Below are positions 1 to 5,685 of a stretch of 5,685 nucleotides of DNA, piece by piece; within the stretch, counting starts at the first letter, position 1; every line of letters starts with the position of its first letter. Under the pieces are notes generated by a model that saw only the letters and a program-made list of their open reading frames with translations, had not been told where the DNA came from and did no database searches. The DNA comes from Prevotellaceae bacterium (GTDB lineage Bacteria; Bacteroidota; Bacteroidia; Bacteroidales; UBA932). A program made the translations under genes and the position numbers. The stretch is taken from assembly GCA_031273285.1 (NCBI GenBank), contig JAISSE010000038.1, forward strand, positions 1 through 5,685, given 5' to 3'.

Positions 1-456
1 GAAAAGTGGAAAGAGATAATAGAAAAGCACATAGCGGATAAAACGGTTGAATTAACCCGGGAATATGGAAAACGAAAAGGTCCGTGGGGTGATGATTTGC
101 TCAACAAGGCTTTGCTTCATGATCTGGCGCCTGTTTATATCGAAGAACAGTACTGGGACAGGTTGCTGGAGGTGGTGCGGACGAACGCCGACCTGAATGT
201 CCTTTTATCTTTCCATGCCCATCTGTCGAAGCGTTATCCGGAAGAAATGCTGTCGCTTTTCGTGAGAGAACTGGAGAGTAAAGGATGCAGGGTCAACAAT
301 CGCAACGAATATGCAGCGCTTGCCGGTGATATGCTGTCGATTATGAAAGATATGCCCGCGTGGGCAAATGAAATCAGGGCAACAGCCCGAACACTGATCG
401 CCCTGAATCCAAAACGTCCTGCAATGAAAGAAGAACTGAACAGGGTGTTGAAATAA
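1..456 (+). CDS. C-terminal part of a SWIM zinc-finger-type protein (5' end outside window)
   Basis: The frame is open from the first base to a TAA stop at 454-456, so 151 residues of a longer protein are visible. A TTG at 97 could be read as a start, but the same-quality coding sequence continues upstream of it, so the gene is truncated by the window edge. The visible part is predicted to be all helical and charged. It has a TPR-like pattern (YWDRLLEVV, then YPEEMLSLFVREL) and ends with LNPKRPAMKEELNRVL. That ending resembles the 'YPRRPALxEEL' finish I know from the C-terminal helical tail of SWIM zinc-finger family proteins. The diagnostic CxCx(n)CxH SWIM motif would lie upstream and cannot be seen, so the family call is inference. 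The gene converges on the minus-strand cluster across a 336-bp gap. It could instead be another helical-repeat protein. Confidence 0.55.
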   Translation, partial: EKWKEIIEKHIADKTVELTREYGKRKGPWGDDLLNKALLHDLAPVYIEEQYWDRLLEVVRTNADLNVLLSFHAHLSKRYPEEMLSLFVRELESKGCRVNNRNEYAALAGDMLSIMKDMPAWANEIRATARTLIALNPKRPAMKEELNRVLK

Positions 457-535
457 AAAAAGAAGGAAAGCCCGCCTCTGTTCATTGTTTCATTCGTGCT
501 TACTTTGCGATGGGAAACGAAGGGGGAGTATTCTT

Positions 536-570
536 TGCGGCAGGGGCAGGGCGCACCCTGCCCCTGCGCA
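536..570. repeat. GC-rich long hairpin (inverted repeat)
   Basis: The arms at 541-551 (caggggcaggg) and 556-566 (ccctgcccctg) are exact reverse complements around a four-base loop, CGCA. The stem extends by four more pairs (536-539 with 567-570) if G540 is bulged, or by one pair (540 with 567) without a bulge. Almost all pairs are G-C, so it should fold strongly in RNA from either strand. It lacks a following T-run on either strand, so it is not a textbook intrinsic terminator. It could act as a transcription pause, an mRNA 3'-end block to exonucleases, or be a dispersed REP-like palindrome. Confidence 0.8.
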
Positions 571-620
571 CAATACCCCAACGTTTGCGGTTGAAACGGT
601 TTATCATCATTTTGCAAAAC

Positions 621-732
621 AGAATCTTCCGCAAGGTGGTCGTACCATCTTCCGCAAGGTGGTCGCACCATTTTCCGCAAGGTGGTCATACCATTTTCCG
701 CAAGGTGGTCACACCATCTTCCGCAAGGTGGT
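621..732 (+). repeat. Tandem array of five 20-nt stem-loop repeats, 23-bp period
   Basis: The exact core ttccgcaaggtggt occurs five times, at 627-640, 650-663, 673-686, 696-709 and 719-732, always 23 bp apart. The full unit is a left arm (accatctt or accatttt), a CCGC loop and a right arm (aaggtggt). Three-base spacers CGT, CGC, CAT and CAC separate the units. Complete hairpins lie at 644-663, 667-686, 690-709 and 713-732. The first unit (621-640) has a degraded left arm. The arms pair over 8 bp with one or two G-U wobbles when transcribed from the plus strand. The period is not a multiple of three, so this is not a coding repeat. The spacers are far too short and the copies too regular for a CRISPR array. 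Function unknown. Confidence 0.9.
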
Positions 733-773
733 AACACTACGCCGAACAGAGGGGATTTTTGTCGTAGGCTCTG

Positions 774-811
774 ATAATCTGCGAAAATCCGTCTAATCCG
801 CATCATCCGCG
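774..811. repeat. Degenerate ATCCG-type short repeat overlapping the 3' end of the tRNA nucleotidyltransferase gene
   Basis: Four short near-copies follow one another: aatctgcga, aatccgtct, aatccgcatc and atccgcgtg. Their common theme is aATCYGcg. The stretch starts in the intergenic gap and continues about 19 bases into the coding sequence, where it encodes the final residues HADDAD and the TAG stop. This resembles degenerate intergenic repeats I associate with Bacteroidales genomes, but that attribution is from memory and is not shown by this window alone. Confidence 0.45.
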
Positions 812-2265
812 TGCTGTTCTTGAGGTTTCGGTTTCAGTCCCGATTTTTCGGCTTCTTTTTTCATAAATTCGTATGCTTCTTCGTAATTATTGCTGATGAC
901 GCCATCCAGAATCGCTTCTTTTATAGCGTTTTTTATCAATCCGACCTCCTTGCAGGGACCTATTCCGTATGTTTCCATTATTATTTCGCCCGATACGGGA
1001 GGCTGAAAATTGCGGACGGCATCTTTTTCCTCAATCTCTTTCAATTTCGACCTGACGAGCTGAAAATTACGCAGATGCCTGTCCACCGTATTTCTGTTTT
1101 TTGAAGTGATGTCGGCGTCGCAGAGCATCATCAGGTCGTCGATATCGTCGCCGGCATCAAACAGTAACCGCCGTACCGCCGAATCGGTAACTTCCTCCTG
1201 AGCAAGGACAATCGGTCGCAAATGCAGTAAAACAAGTTTCCGGACATATTTCATTTTCTCGTTCTGCGGAAGTTTCAGATACTTGAATATTCCCGGCACC
1301 ATTTTCGAGCCGAGAAATTCATGTCCGTGAAAAGTCCAGCCCACATTATCGTCGAATTTTTTTGTCGCGGGTTTGGCAATATCGTGAAGCAGCGCCGCCC
1401 ATCTCAGCCACAGATTGTCCGATGTTACGGCAATATTATCAAGCACCTGCAATGTATGCTCGAAATTATCCTTGTGTTTTTTTCCGTTTTTCGATTCGAC
1501 ACCCTGCAACAGCATCAGTTGGGGAAATATCAGTTTCAGCAGTCCCGAATCCGCCAGCAGCCGAAAACCGGCAGAAGGTTTGTCTGCCATGATTATCTTG
1601 TTGAGTTCGTCGCCGATACGCTCTTTTGACACGATTTCGATTCTTTCGGCGTTTCGTTTTATCGCCTCGAAAGTTTCATCGACAATGGCAAAATTCAGCT
1701 GGGCGGCAAACCTGACGGCACGAATCATCCGCAGAGGGTCGTCGGAAAAAGTTATATCCGGATTCTGCGGCGTTCGGATCAGCTTTTTTTCCAGATCGTT
1801 TATCCCTTCAAAAGGATCGACAATGCTTCCCAAATCTTTTTTATTCAGGCTGATGGCAAGCGTGTTGATTGTGAAATCACGTCTGTTCTGGTCGTCTTCC
1901 AGCGAACCGTTTTCCACAATCGGCTTTCGTGATTCCCGCCGGTACGATTCTTTTCTTGCTCCCACAAATTCGACCTCCACGTCGGCAGTCCGGAACATTG
2001 CGGTACCGAAATTTTTGAAGACATTCACCTGAACGCCAAATTTATCCGCAACTTTTTCGGCAATGTCTATCCCGCTTCCTTCAACAACAATGTCAATATC
2101 CTTTGACGGTCTCTGCAAAATCAGATCCCTTACGTATCCGCCTATGATATAGGCGCGAACATTTTCCGACCGAACGGTTTCTCCGATGCCTTTCAGTATC
2201 GGAGAAGCCAGCAACTGCAAAATCTCGTCTTTCAATATGGTTTCAAGTATGGTTTTTTTATCCAT
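793..2265 (-). CDS. cca: CCA tRNA nucleotidyltransferase / poly(A) polymerase family protein with HD domain
   Basis: This 490-residue cytoplasmic enzyme belongs to the class II nucleotidyltransferases that add or repair the 3'-CCA of tRNA using CTP and ATP. Visible motifs in order are: the nucleotide-binding GGYVRD (42-47); catalytic carboxylates D56 and D58 in KDIDIVV; the RRDFTINT motif (128-135); the DDPLRMIRAVRFA segment (175-187), typical of the nucleotide-specifying neck; and a C-terminal HD phosphohydrolase-like domain with H264/H270, LLHDIAKP (H294, D295), FHGHE (H313, H315) and D383/D385. Length and architecture fit the HD-containing bacterial CCA enzymes. Sequence alone does not exclude a CC-only, A-only or poly(A)-adding member. 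The ATG at 2265 is preceded by only a weak purine stretch. It is last in the minus-strand cluster, 52 bp after the lytic transglycosylase. The acidic tail HADDAD lies in a repeat. Confidence 0.92.
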   Translation of the reverse strand: MDKKTILETILKDEILQLLASPILKGIGETVRSENVRAYIIGGYVRDLILQRPSKDIDIVVEGSGIDIAEKVADKFGVQVNVFKNFGTAMFRTADVEVEFVGARKESYRRESRKPIVENGSLEDDQNRRDFTINTLAISLNKKDLGSIVDPFEGINDLEKKLIRTPQNPDITFSDDPLRMIRAVRFAAQLNFAIVDETFEAIKRNAERIEIVSKERIGDELNKIIMADKPSAGFRLLADSGLLKLIFPQLMLLQGVESKNGKKHKDNFEHTLQVLDNIAVTSDNLWLRWAALLHDIAKPATKKFDDNVGWTFHGHEFLGSKMVPGIFKYLKLPQNEKMKYVRKLVLLHLRPIVLAQEEVTDSAVRRLLFDAGDDIDDLMMLCDADITSKNRNTVDRHLRNFQLVRSKLKEIEEKDAVRNFQPPVSGEIIMETYGIGPCKEVGLIKNAIKEAILDGVISNNYEEAYEFMKKEAEKSGLKPKPQEQHADDAD

Positions 2266-2317
2266 CTATCGTCTTCATTTAATTAATCATTAGTCATTTA
2301 TCTATCCGATGTCATAT

Positions 2318-3346
2318 TTACGATAAACCGTAGAAATTTTTATAATGGTTATAGTTTTTCAACACATTATCAACAAATTTCAATGTTTCCCTGCCGGTAA
2401 ATTTCGATTTCGGAGATGTCGAAGCACGGTTTTGGCTTTTCAGCAGAATCACCGAAGCGACGTCTTTCCACCTGTTTTTGTCAAAGCCCATATTTTCAGC
2501 TTCTTTCATGAAGTTGAAAATCTTTCCGTGACCGGCGTTATATGCCGCCAGCACAAAATTCGTCAGTTCATCTTCGGGCACTCCTTTCTTTCTGAAAATA
2601 TCGGATAAACAGGCTATTAATTTCAAACCGCCTTTAATATTTTCTTCGGGGTCGTACACGTTTTTCACGCCGAAACTGCTGACTGTGTTTGGCATAAGCT
2701 GCATAATCCCGATTGTTCCCGATTTTGCCTTTACATCGGGTCTGAATCTTGACTCATGATATGCTATCGAAGCCGCCAGCCGCCAGTCCCAGTCGATTTC
2801 CGCACTGTATTTTTTCAGGATATTGTCGTAGGGCGATATGCCTCCGGCACGTTTGCCGTGTTTGCGACTGAAATACTTTGTCTGTAGAGCATTATACGTG
2901 CTTCTGCCCTTCAGGTTCGACGCCCATGTGTTGATTGAGAGTATCACGGGCATGTCTTCTTCGCGGGCGAGCCATACCGATTTTACGGTATTGTCGAGAG
3001 GTATCGACGAACAGATGTCGGCATATTTATTGAAAACACTGTACAGACTGTCGAAACCTTCGCTAAAAACCGCAATATCAATATCTCCCCCAATCAGCAT
3101 GTCGAATTTCAGACTGTCGGGAACGATGCGAAAATCAAGATTTACATTATTTTCTTCGGCAAACAGTTCGAACAGTTCGAACTGATACCCGCAGGGATTT
3201 CCTTTTTGCAGAAAATAACCGTAATTGCTTGTATCCAAAGCAACAACAATCTGCCGGTCTGTCGGAATACTTTTTTTGTTATCGTTGGACAGAACAACAC
3301 CGAACATGGTTATCATGGCTATTGCCGACAAAATTTTTCCTTTCAT
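2318..3346 (-). CDS. MltF-like lytic transglycosylase with reduced substrate-binding-like domain
   Basis: This 342-residue enzyme is predicted to cleave peptidoglycan glycan strands in the periplasm. Residues 1-20 form a signal peptide (KGK, then a hydrophobic core). There is no lipobox cysteine, so it should be soluble rather than a lipoprotein. Residues about 31-158 resemble a family 3 solute-binding domain: IVVALD, GYQFELFELFAEE and DIDIAVFSEG, then directly the closing part VKSVWLAREEDMPVILSINTW and YNALQTKYF. The middle lobe seems absent. Residues about 170-338 form the SLT catalytic domain, with ISPYDNILKKY, WDWRLAASIAYHESRF (catalytic E198), GTIGIMQLMP (210-219) and AAYNAG (267-272). 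All key catalytic-domain motifs are intact, so the enzyme is probably active. It lies 59 bp after the porin gene and 52 bp before the cca gene, with an A-rich leader and no clear promoter of its own. Confidence 0.9.
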   Translation of the reverse strand: MKGKILSAIAMITMFGVVLSNDNKKSIPTDRQIVVALDTSNYGYFLQKGNPCGYQFELFELFAEENNVNLDFRIVPDSLKFDMLIGGDIDIAVFSEGFDSLYSVFNKYADICSSIPLDNTVKSVWLAREEDMPVILSINTWASNLKGRSTYNALQTKYFSRKHGKRAGGISPYDNILKKYSAEIDWDWRLAASIAYHESRFRPDVKAKSGTIGIMQLMPNTVSSFGVKNVYDPEENIKGGLKLIACLSDIFRKKGVPEDELTNFVLAAYNAGHGKIFNFMKEAENMGFDKNRWKDVASVILLKSQNRASTSPKSKFTGRETLKFVDNVLKNYNHYKNFYGLS

Positions 3347-3405
3347 TTTTATATTTTCAATTATAATTCCGTTATATTTTTGAACCGCATCCGGATATTT
3401 TCCGT

Positions 3406-5595
3406 CTAATTGTGGAAAAACCAGTTAATTCCGTAGCGAAACATTCTGTTGTTTCTCGGATAGTGCAGAGCCGAAAAATAGTTTCTTTTCCCCACTATTC
3501 CATCACCCGCATTGGTGAATTTCACGTATATGTTGGCGCGTTTCCACTTGAAGGAAGCGAATAAATCCGCCCACGGATAATTCCCGATTCGCCTTTCCGA
3601 CTGGGTATGAAACATTCCGGTTGCAGGGTTGTACGCATAATCGTAAAAGCGGGTATTGTAATAAAAATCCAGACCTATTCGAGCGTTCAACACATTCTTC
3701 ACCCATTGCGATTCGACATAAAACGTGAGATTTCCGCTAAGCGCCGGAAGCGGAAGGACATTGCCGTTTGATGTGTTTTGAAACGTCAGACGTGTATCGA
3801 GGCGCAACAGCCACCAACTCAGCTTGCTGCTTAAATGTAGCGCGGTGATGTTCAGTATTTCGGAAGTTTGCTGCGGCAAGGCATTATCGTTGAAATACAC
3901 ATGGTTCGAAATAACGCTGTTTTTAAATCCCACTTCCAGATTCCAGTCCGGAACGGTTACCTCGGCTTCGATGCGTGTTTCGGTGGTTTTGTTGAAGTTA
4001 TTATTCCATTGAAAATGGTTGGAATAATACTTTTTGATAAAATACGGCTGTTCCCTGTTGTCCAGCAGGAAACGACCCGTAAAATGAACTCCTCCGCTGA
4101 CCGGATACAGTGACAGTCTTGCATTTGCATCAAAATTCAGGTCGTTCATCCTGTAACCCGAAAAATGGTATTTGAGGAATGCCTGCCACGAAAAATATTT
4201 GCTGAACATGCCTTCCGCGTTGCCGTAAATATAGCCGGTGGACAGCTTTTCGTCCCTGTGTCCGTACAGATACGATTCGGGAGTGAAGCCGTAATATTTG
4301 TCGAAACTGTAGCCCAGCCCGCCGTCGATTTTCGAAATGATGGCTGCGGACGAATACGGTTGCAGCCGGATAAACAGCCTGTTGTCGAATTTGGAGGCAA
4401 ATGTCGAGTCTATACTTCCGACAGCCGACATGTAGGCATTGTCGTAATATCGCCGGTAATTGCGCTGTCCGTCGCGTAAATCCACGTATGCGGTGTCGCC
4501 GACTCCGTCGGTATAGATTCGTCTGTTTCGCGAATATTCAAACGTATGACCGAAATAGACAACCGTGCCGTCGCCAATGTTCGCGGAATCGCGCTTGAAC
4601 AGATTAAGCGGGAGACCGTACGAATGGGTGAGAAAATATGTGTTGGACGACAGGATATTAAGTGCGGATTTCAGCTTCACGTCAATGGCATCGGCATTGA
4701 TAACGGTGTCTTCGATGAAAAAATCGTTGACGATACCGCCGTTTTCCTTGTTATTGATGCCGTTATAGATGTATCCCGCGTGTGCGACATACTGTTTGCC
4801 GACATACGAGACAAACATGTTGAACGTCTTGTCGGAAGTTCGCTGATTCTGGTAAATCCCCTTGGCACCCATTTTCTGATAGTAGAGACCCGCATTTAAC
4901 GAGGGGTTGATGTTGCGGGTAATCAGAACTTTGGTATTGTCTTCGGAAATGCGCTTGTTGCCCGAAGTGTAGTAGGACAGGTTCGAAAAGGGTCCTTTGG
5001 TATTGTAAAATCGTATATTGTCGGGAGTGAAACCGTACAGACTGTAGGGGTCCATGAAAGGGAAAATATCCGATCGGCTTCTTTTGAAAAAATCGTGCAG
5101 CAGCGAAGCGCTTCCCGTCGTTCCGAGATACGACACGCCCACATCCGCCTTGTGAAAAGGCAGTTCGGTCATGTTTTCGCTCTGAAGGGTATCCTGCGAA
5201 ACGATTGTCGGAGTGTTGAGATAGCGGTTGACTGTCCAGGTTATGATTCGGTTGTAGCGCAAAGTATCGGCGAAAAAATACGTTACCAGAGTATCGGGCT
5301 TTGTTTTTTCCTTTTTGGTCGTCCCCTTCCGGATAATAAGGCTGTCCTCGTCCTGACCGCCGACATTCAGGGAATCGGACATGCCTGTCATTGCACTGTC
5401 GGGCAGCGATATGACCGGGGTGTCGATGATTGTGTCCGTCGCTGCCGTATCCGAATTTTTGACTGTGGTATCCGCACTCACGGTGTCGCTTTGCAGTGTT
5501 ATAAAACTCTTCGCATATGCCTGATTCGGGGCGACAGACAAACCGCCTATCATCGCAATAAGCAGAAACACATTTATTTTAGTAGTATATAACAA
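3406..5595 (-). CDS. Putative porin, outer-membrane beta-barrel protein (Porin_10-like)
   Basis: This 729-residue protein is predicted to form an outer-membrane channel; its substrate cannot be read from sequence. Residues 1-28 look like a Sec signal peptide (TTK, then hydrophobic VFLLIAMIGGL, ending AYA). Residues about 30-145 are a low-complexity linker rich in D, T and S. From about 147 the chain shows the alternating aromatic strands of a beta-barrel. It carries segments I recognise from the Bacteroidota 'putative porin' family: DVGVSYLGTTGSA (151-163), FFKRSRSDIFPFMDPY (169-184), a short TKGPFSNLSYYTSG-like stretch, and VKFTNAGDGI near the end. It closes with the aromatic strand YGINWFFHN. 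The start is taken as TTG at 5595, because a stop lies two codons upstream and the next candidates (GTG at 5571, ATG at 5553) would remove the charged n-region. It is first in the minus-strand cluster. Confidence 0.88.
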   Translation of the reverse strand: MLYTTKINVFLLIAMIGGLSVAPNQAYAKSFITLQSDTVSADTTVKNSDTAATDTIIDTPVISLPDSAMTGMSDSLNVGGQDEDSLIIRKGTTKKEKTKPDTLVTYFFADTLRYNRIITWTVNRYLNTPTIVSQDTLQSENMTELPFHKADVGVSYLGTTGSASLLHDFFKRSRSDIFPFMDPYSLYGFTPDNIRFYNTKGPFSNLSYYTSGNKRISEDNTKVLITRNINPSLNAGLYYQKMGAKGIYQNQRTSDKTFNMFVSYVGKQYVAHAGYIYNGINNKENGGIVNDFFIEDTVINADAIDVKLKSALNILSSNTYFLTHSYGLPLNLFKRDSANIGDGTVVYFGHTFEYSRNRRIYTDGVGDTAYVDLRDGQRNYRRYYDNAYMSAVGSIDSTFASKFDNRLFIRLQPYSSAAIISKIDGGLGYSFDKYYGFTPESYLYGHRDEKLSTGYIYGNAEGMFSKYFSWQAFLKYHFSGYRMNDLNFDANARLSLYPVSGGVHFTGRFLLDNREQPYFIKKYYSNHFQWNNNFNKTTETRIEAEVTVPDWNLEVGFKNSVISNHVYFNDNALPQQTSEILNITALHLSSKLSWWLLRLDTRLTFQNTSNGNVLPLPALSGNLTFYVESQWVKNVLNARIGLDFYYNTRFYDYAYNPATGMFHTQSERRIGNYPWADLFASFKWKRANIYVKFTNAGDGIVGKRNYFSALHYPRNNRMFRYGINWFFHN

Positions 5596-5618
5596 TATTT
5601 ATATATTAAAATATTTTG

Positions 5619-5626
5619 CAAAGGTA
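5619..5626 (-). promoter_or_regulatory. Bacteroidota-type promoter -7 element
   Basis: On the minus strand this reads TACCTTTG, an exact match to the Bacteroidota -7 consensus TAnnTTTG. A weak -33 candidate, TTTC, lies about 17-20 bases upstream; no clear TTG is present. Transcription would begin near 5612-5615, giving a leader of only about 16-20 bases before the TTG start of the porin gene. No other convincing promoter was seen in the two gaps further down the cluster, so it may drive all three minus-strand genes. Confidence 0.6.
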
Positions 5627-5685
5627 TAACATTTTTTTGAAACGTGAAATATTGCAGCGGGATGTATGGATAACGCGGATTATAT

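Larger units (their letters stand above)
457..792. other. Convergent intergenic region rich in repeats and hairpins
   Basis: This 336-bp gap separates two genes whose 3' ends face each other. I see no credible gene in it. It holds a strong hairpin (536-570), a tandem stem-loop array (621-732) and the start of an ATCCG-type repeat (774 onward). No classic hairpin-plus-T-run terminator is present for either flanking gene. The hairpins are placed where a bidirectional terminator or mRNA 3'-end stabiliser would sit, but that role is inference. Open frames crossing it on both strands are made largely of the repeats. Confidence 0.8.

Noticed and set aside
438..483. Possible terminator after the first gene (gaacag at 438-443 with ctgttc at 478-483)
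   Set aside because: Only six pairs around a 34-base loop with no T-run after it on the plus strand; the A-run at 455-461 lies inside the loop. Not convincing.
621..732. CRISPR array
   Set aside because: Spacers are 3 bases by the hairpin definition, or 9 near-identical bases between the exact cores. There are no unique spacers and no cas genes nearby.
485..796. 103- and 74-residue open frames on the plus strand over the repeat array
   Set aside because: Their sequence is the hairpin array read through (FRKVV, PQGG stretches); different repeat copies fall in different frames, and no start signal or family resemblance is visible.
234..806. 190-residue open frame on the minus strand crossing the intergenic gap
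   Set aside because: It runs antisense through the end of the upstream gene and consists in the middle of the tandem repeat and hairpin translated (PPCGRWYDHLAE-like stretches). The repeat period of 23 is not a multiple of three, so it is not under coding selection.
1415..2032. 205-residue plus-strand open frame inside the tRNA nucleotidyltransferase gene
   Set aside because: It is the antisense shadow of a well-conserved enzyme whose motifs are clear on the minus strand.
3401..3410. Ten-base match tccgtctaat shared by the 3' ends of the porin and tRNA nucleotidyltransferase genes (3401-3410 and 788-797)
   Set aside because: Ten-base matches are expected several times by chance in a window this size, and similarity does not extend beyond it.
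5095..5592. 165-residue plus-strand open frame opposite the porin start
   Set aside because: Antisense shadow of the porin signal peptide and linker region; no recognisable domain or promoter.

Overview
The window looks like a chromosomal segment of a member of the Bacteroidota, most likely order Bacteroidales. Three things point there. The largest gene encodes an outer-membrane barrel of the Bacteroidota 'putative porin' type. The promoter in front of it matches the Bacteroidota -7 element TAnnTTTG rather than a sigma-70 -10 box. The start codons lack strong Shine-Dalgarno sequences. Nothing marks it as plasmid, phage or insertion sequence.

Layout. Bases 1-456 (+) carry the 3' end of a gene whose start lies outside the window; its product resembles the helical C-terminal tail of SWIM zinc-finger proteins. 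Bases 457-792 are a non-coding gap between convergent genes and are full of structure: a very stable GC-rich hairpin (536-570), a five-unit tandem array of 20-nt stem-loops with a 23-bp period (621-732), and a degenerate ATCCG-rich repeat (774-811) that runs into the 3' end of the next gene. From 5595 down to 793, on the minus strand, lie three co-directional genes with short gaps of 59 and 52 bp: a porin-like outer-membrane protein, a periplasmic MltF-like lytic transglycosylase, and a CCA tRNA nucleotidyltransferase with an HD domain. A single recognisable promoter at 5619-5626 could serve all three as one transcript. The last 90 bases hold only this promoter and a short motif similar to the ATCCG repeat.

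How the genes relate. The first two genes of the minus-strand cluster act in the envelope (outer-membrane barrel, cell-wall remodelling). The third matures tRNA in the cytoplasm. Nothing in the sequence shows a shared pathway, and the grouping may be only a transcriptional convenience.

The two most notable features are the tandem hairpin array, whose arms can pair in two alternative registers, and the lytic transglycosylase, whose substrate-binding-like domain appears to have lost its entire second lobe while staying in frame. I see no complete novel multi-gene system here.
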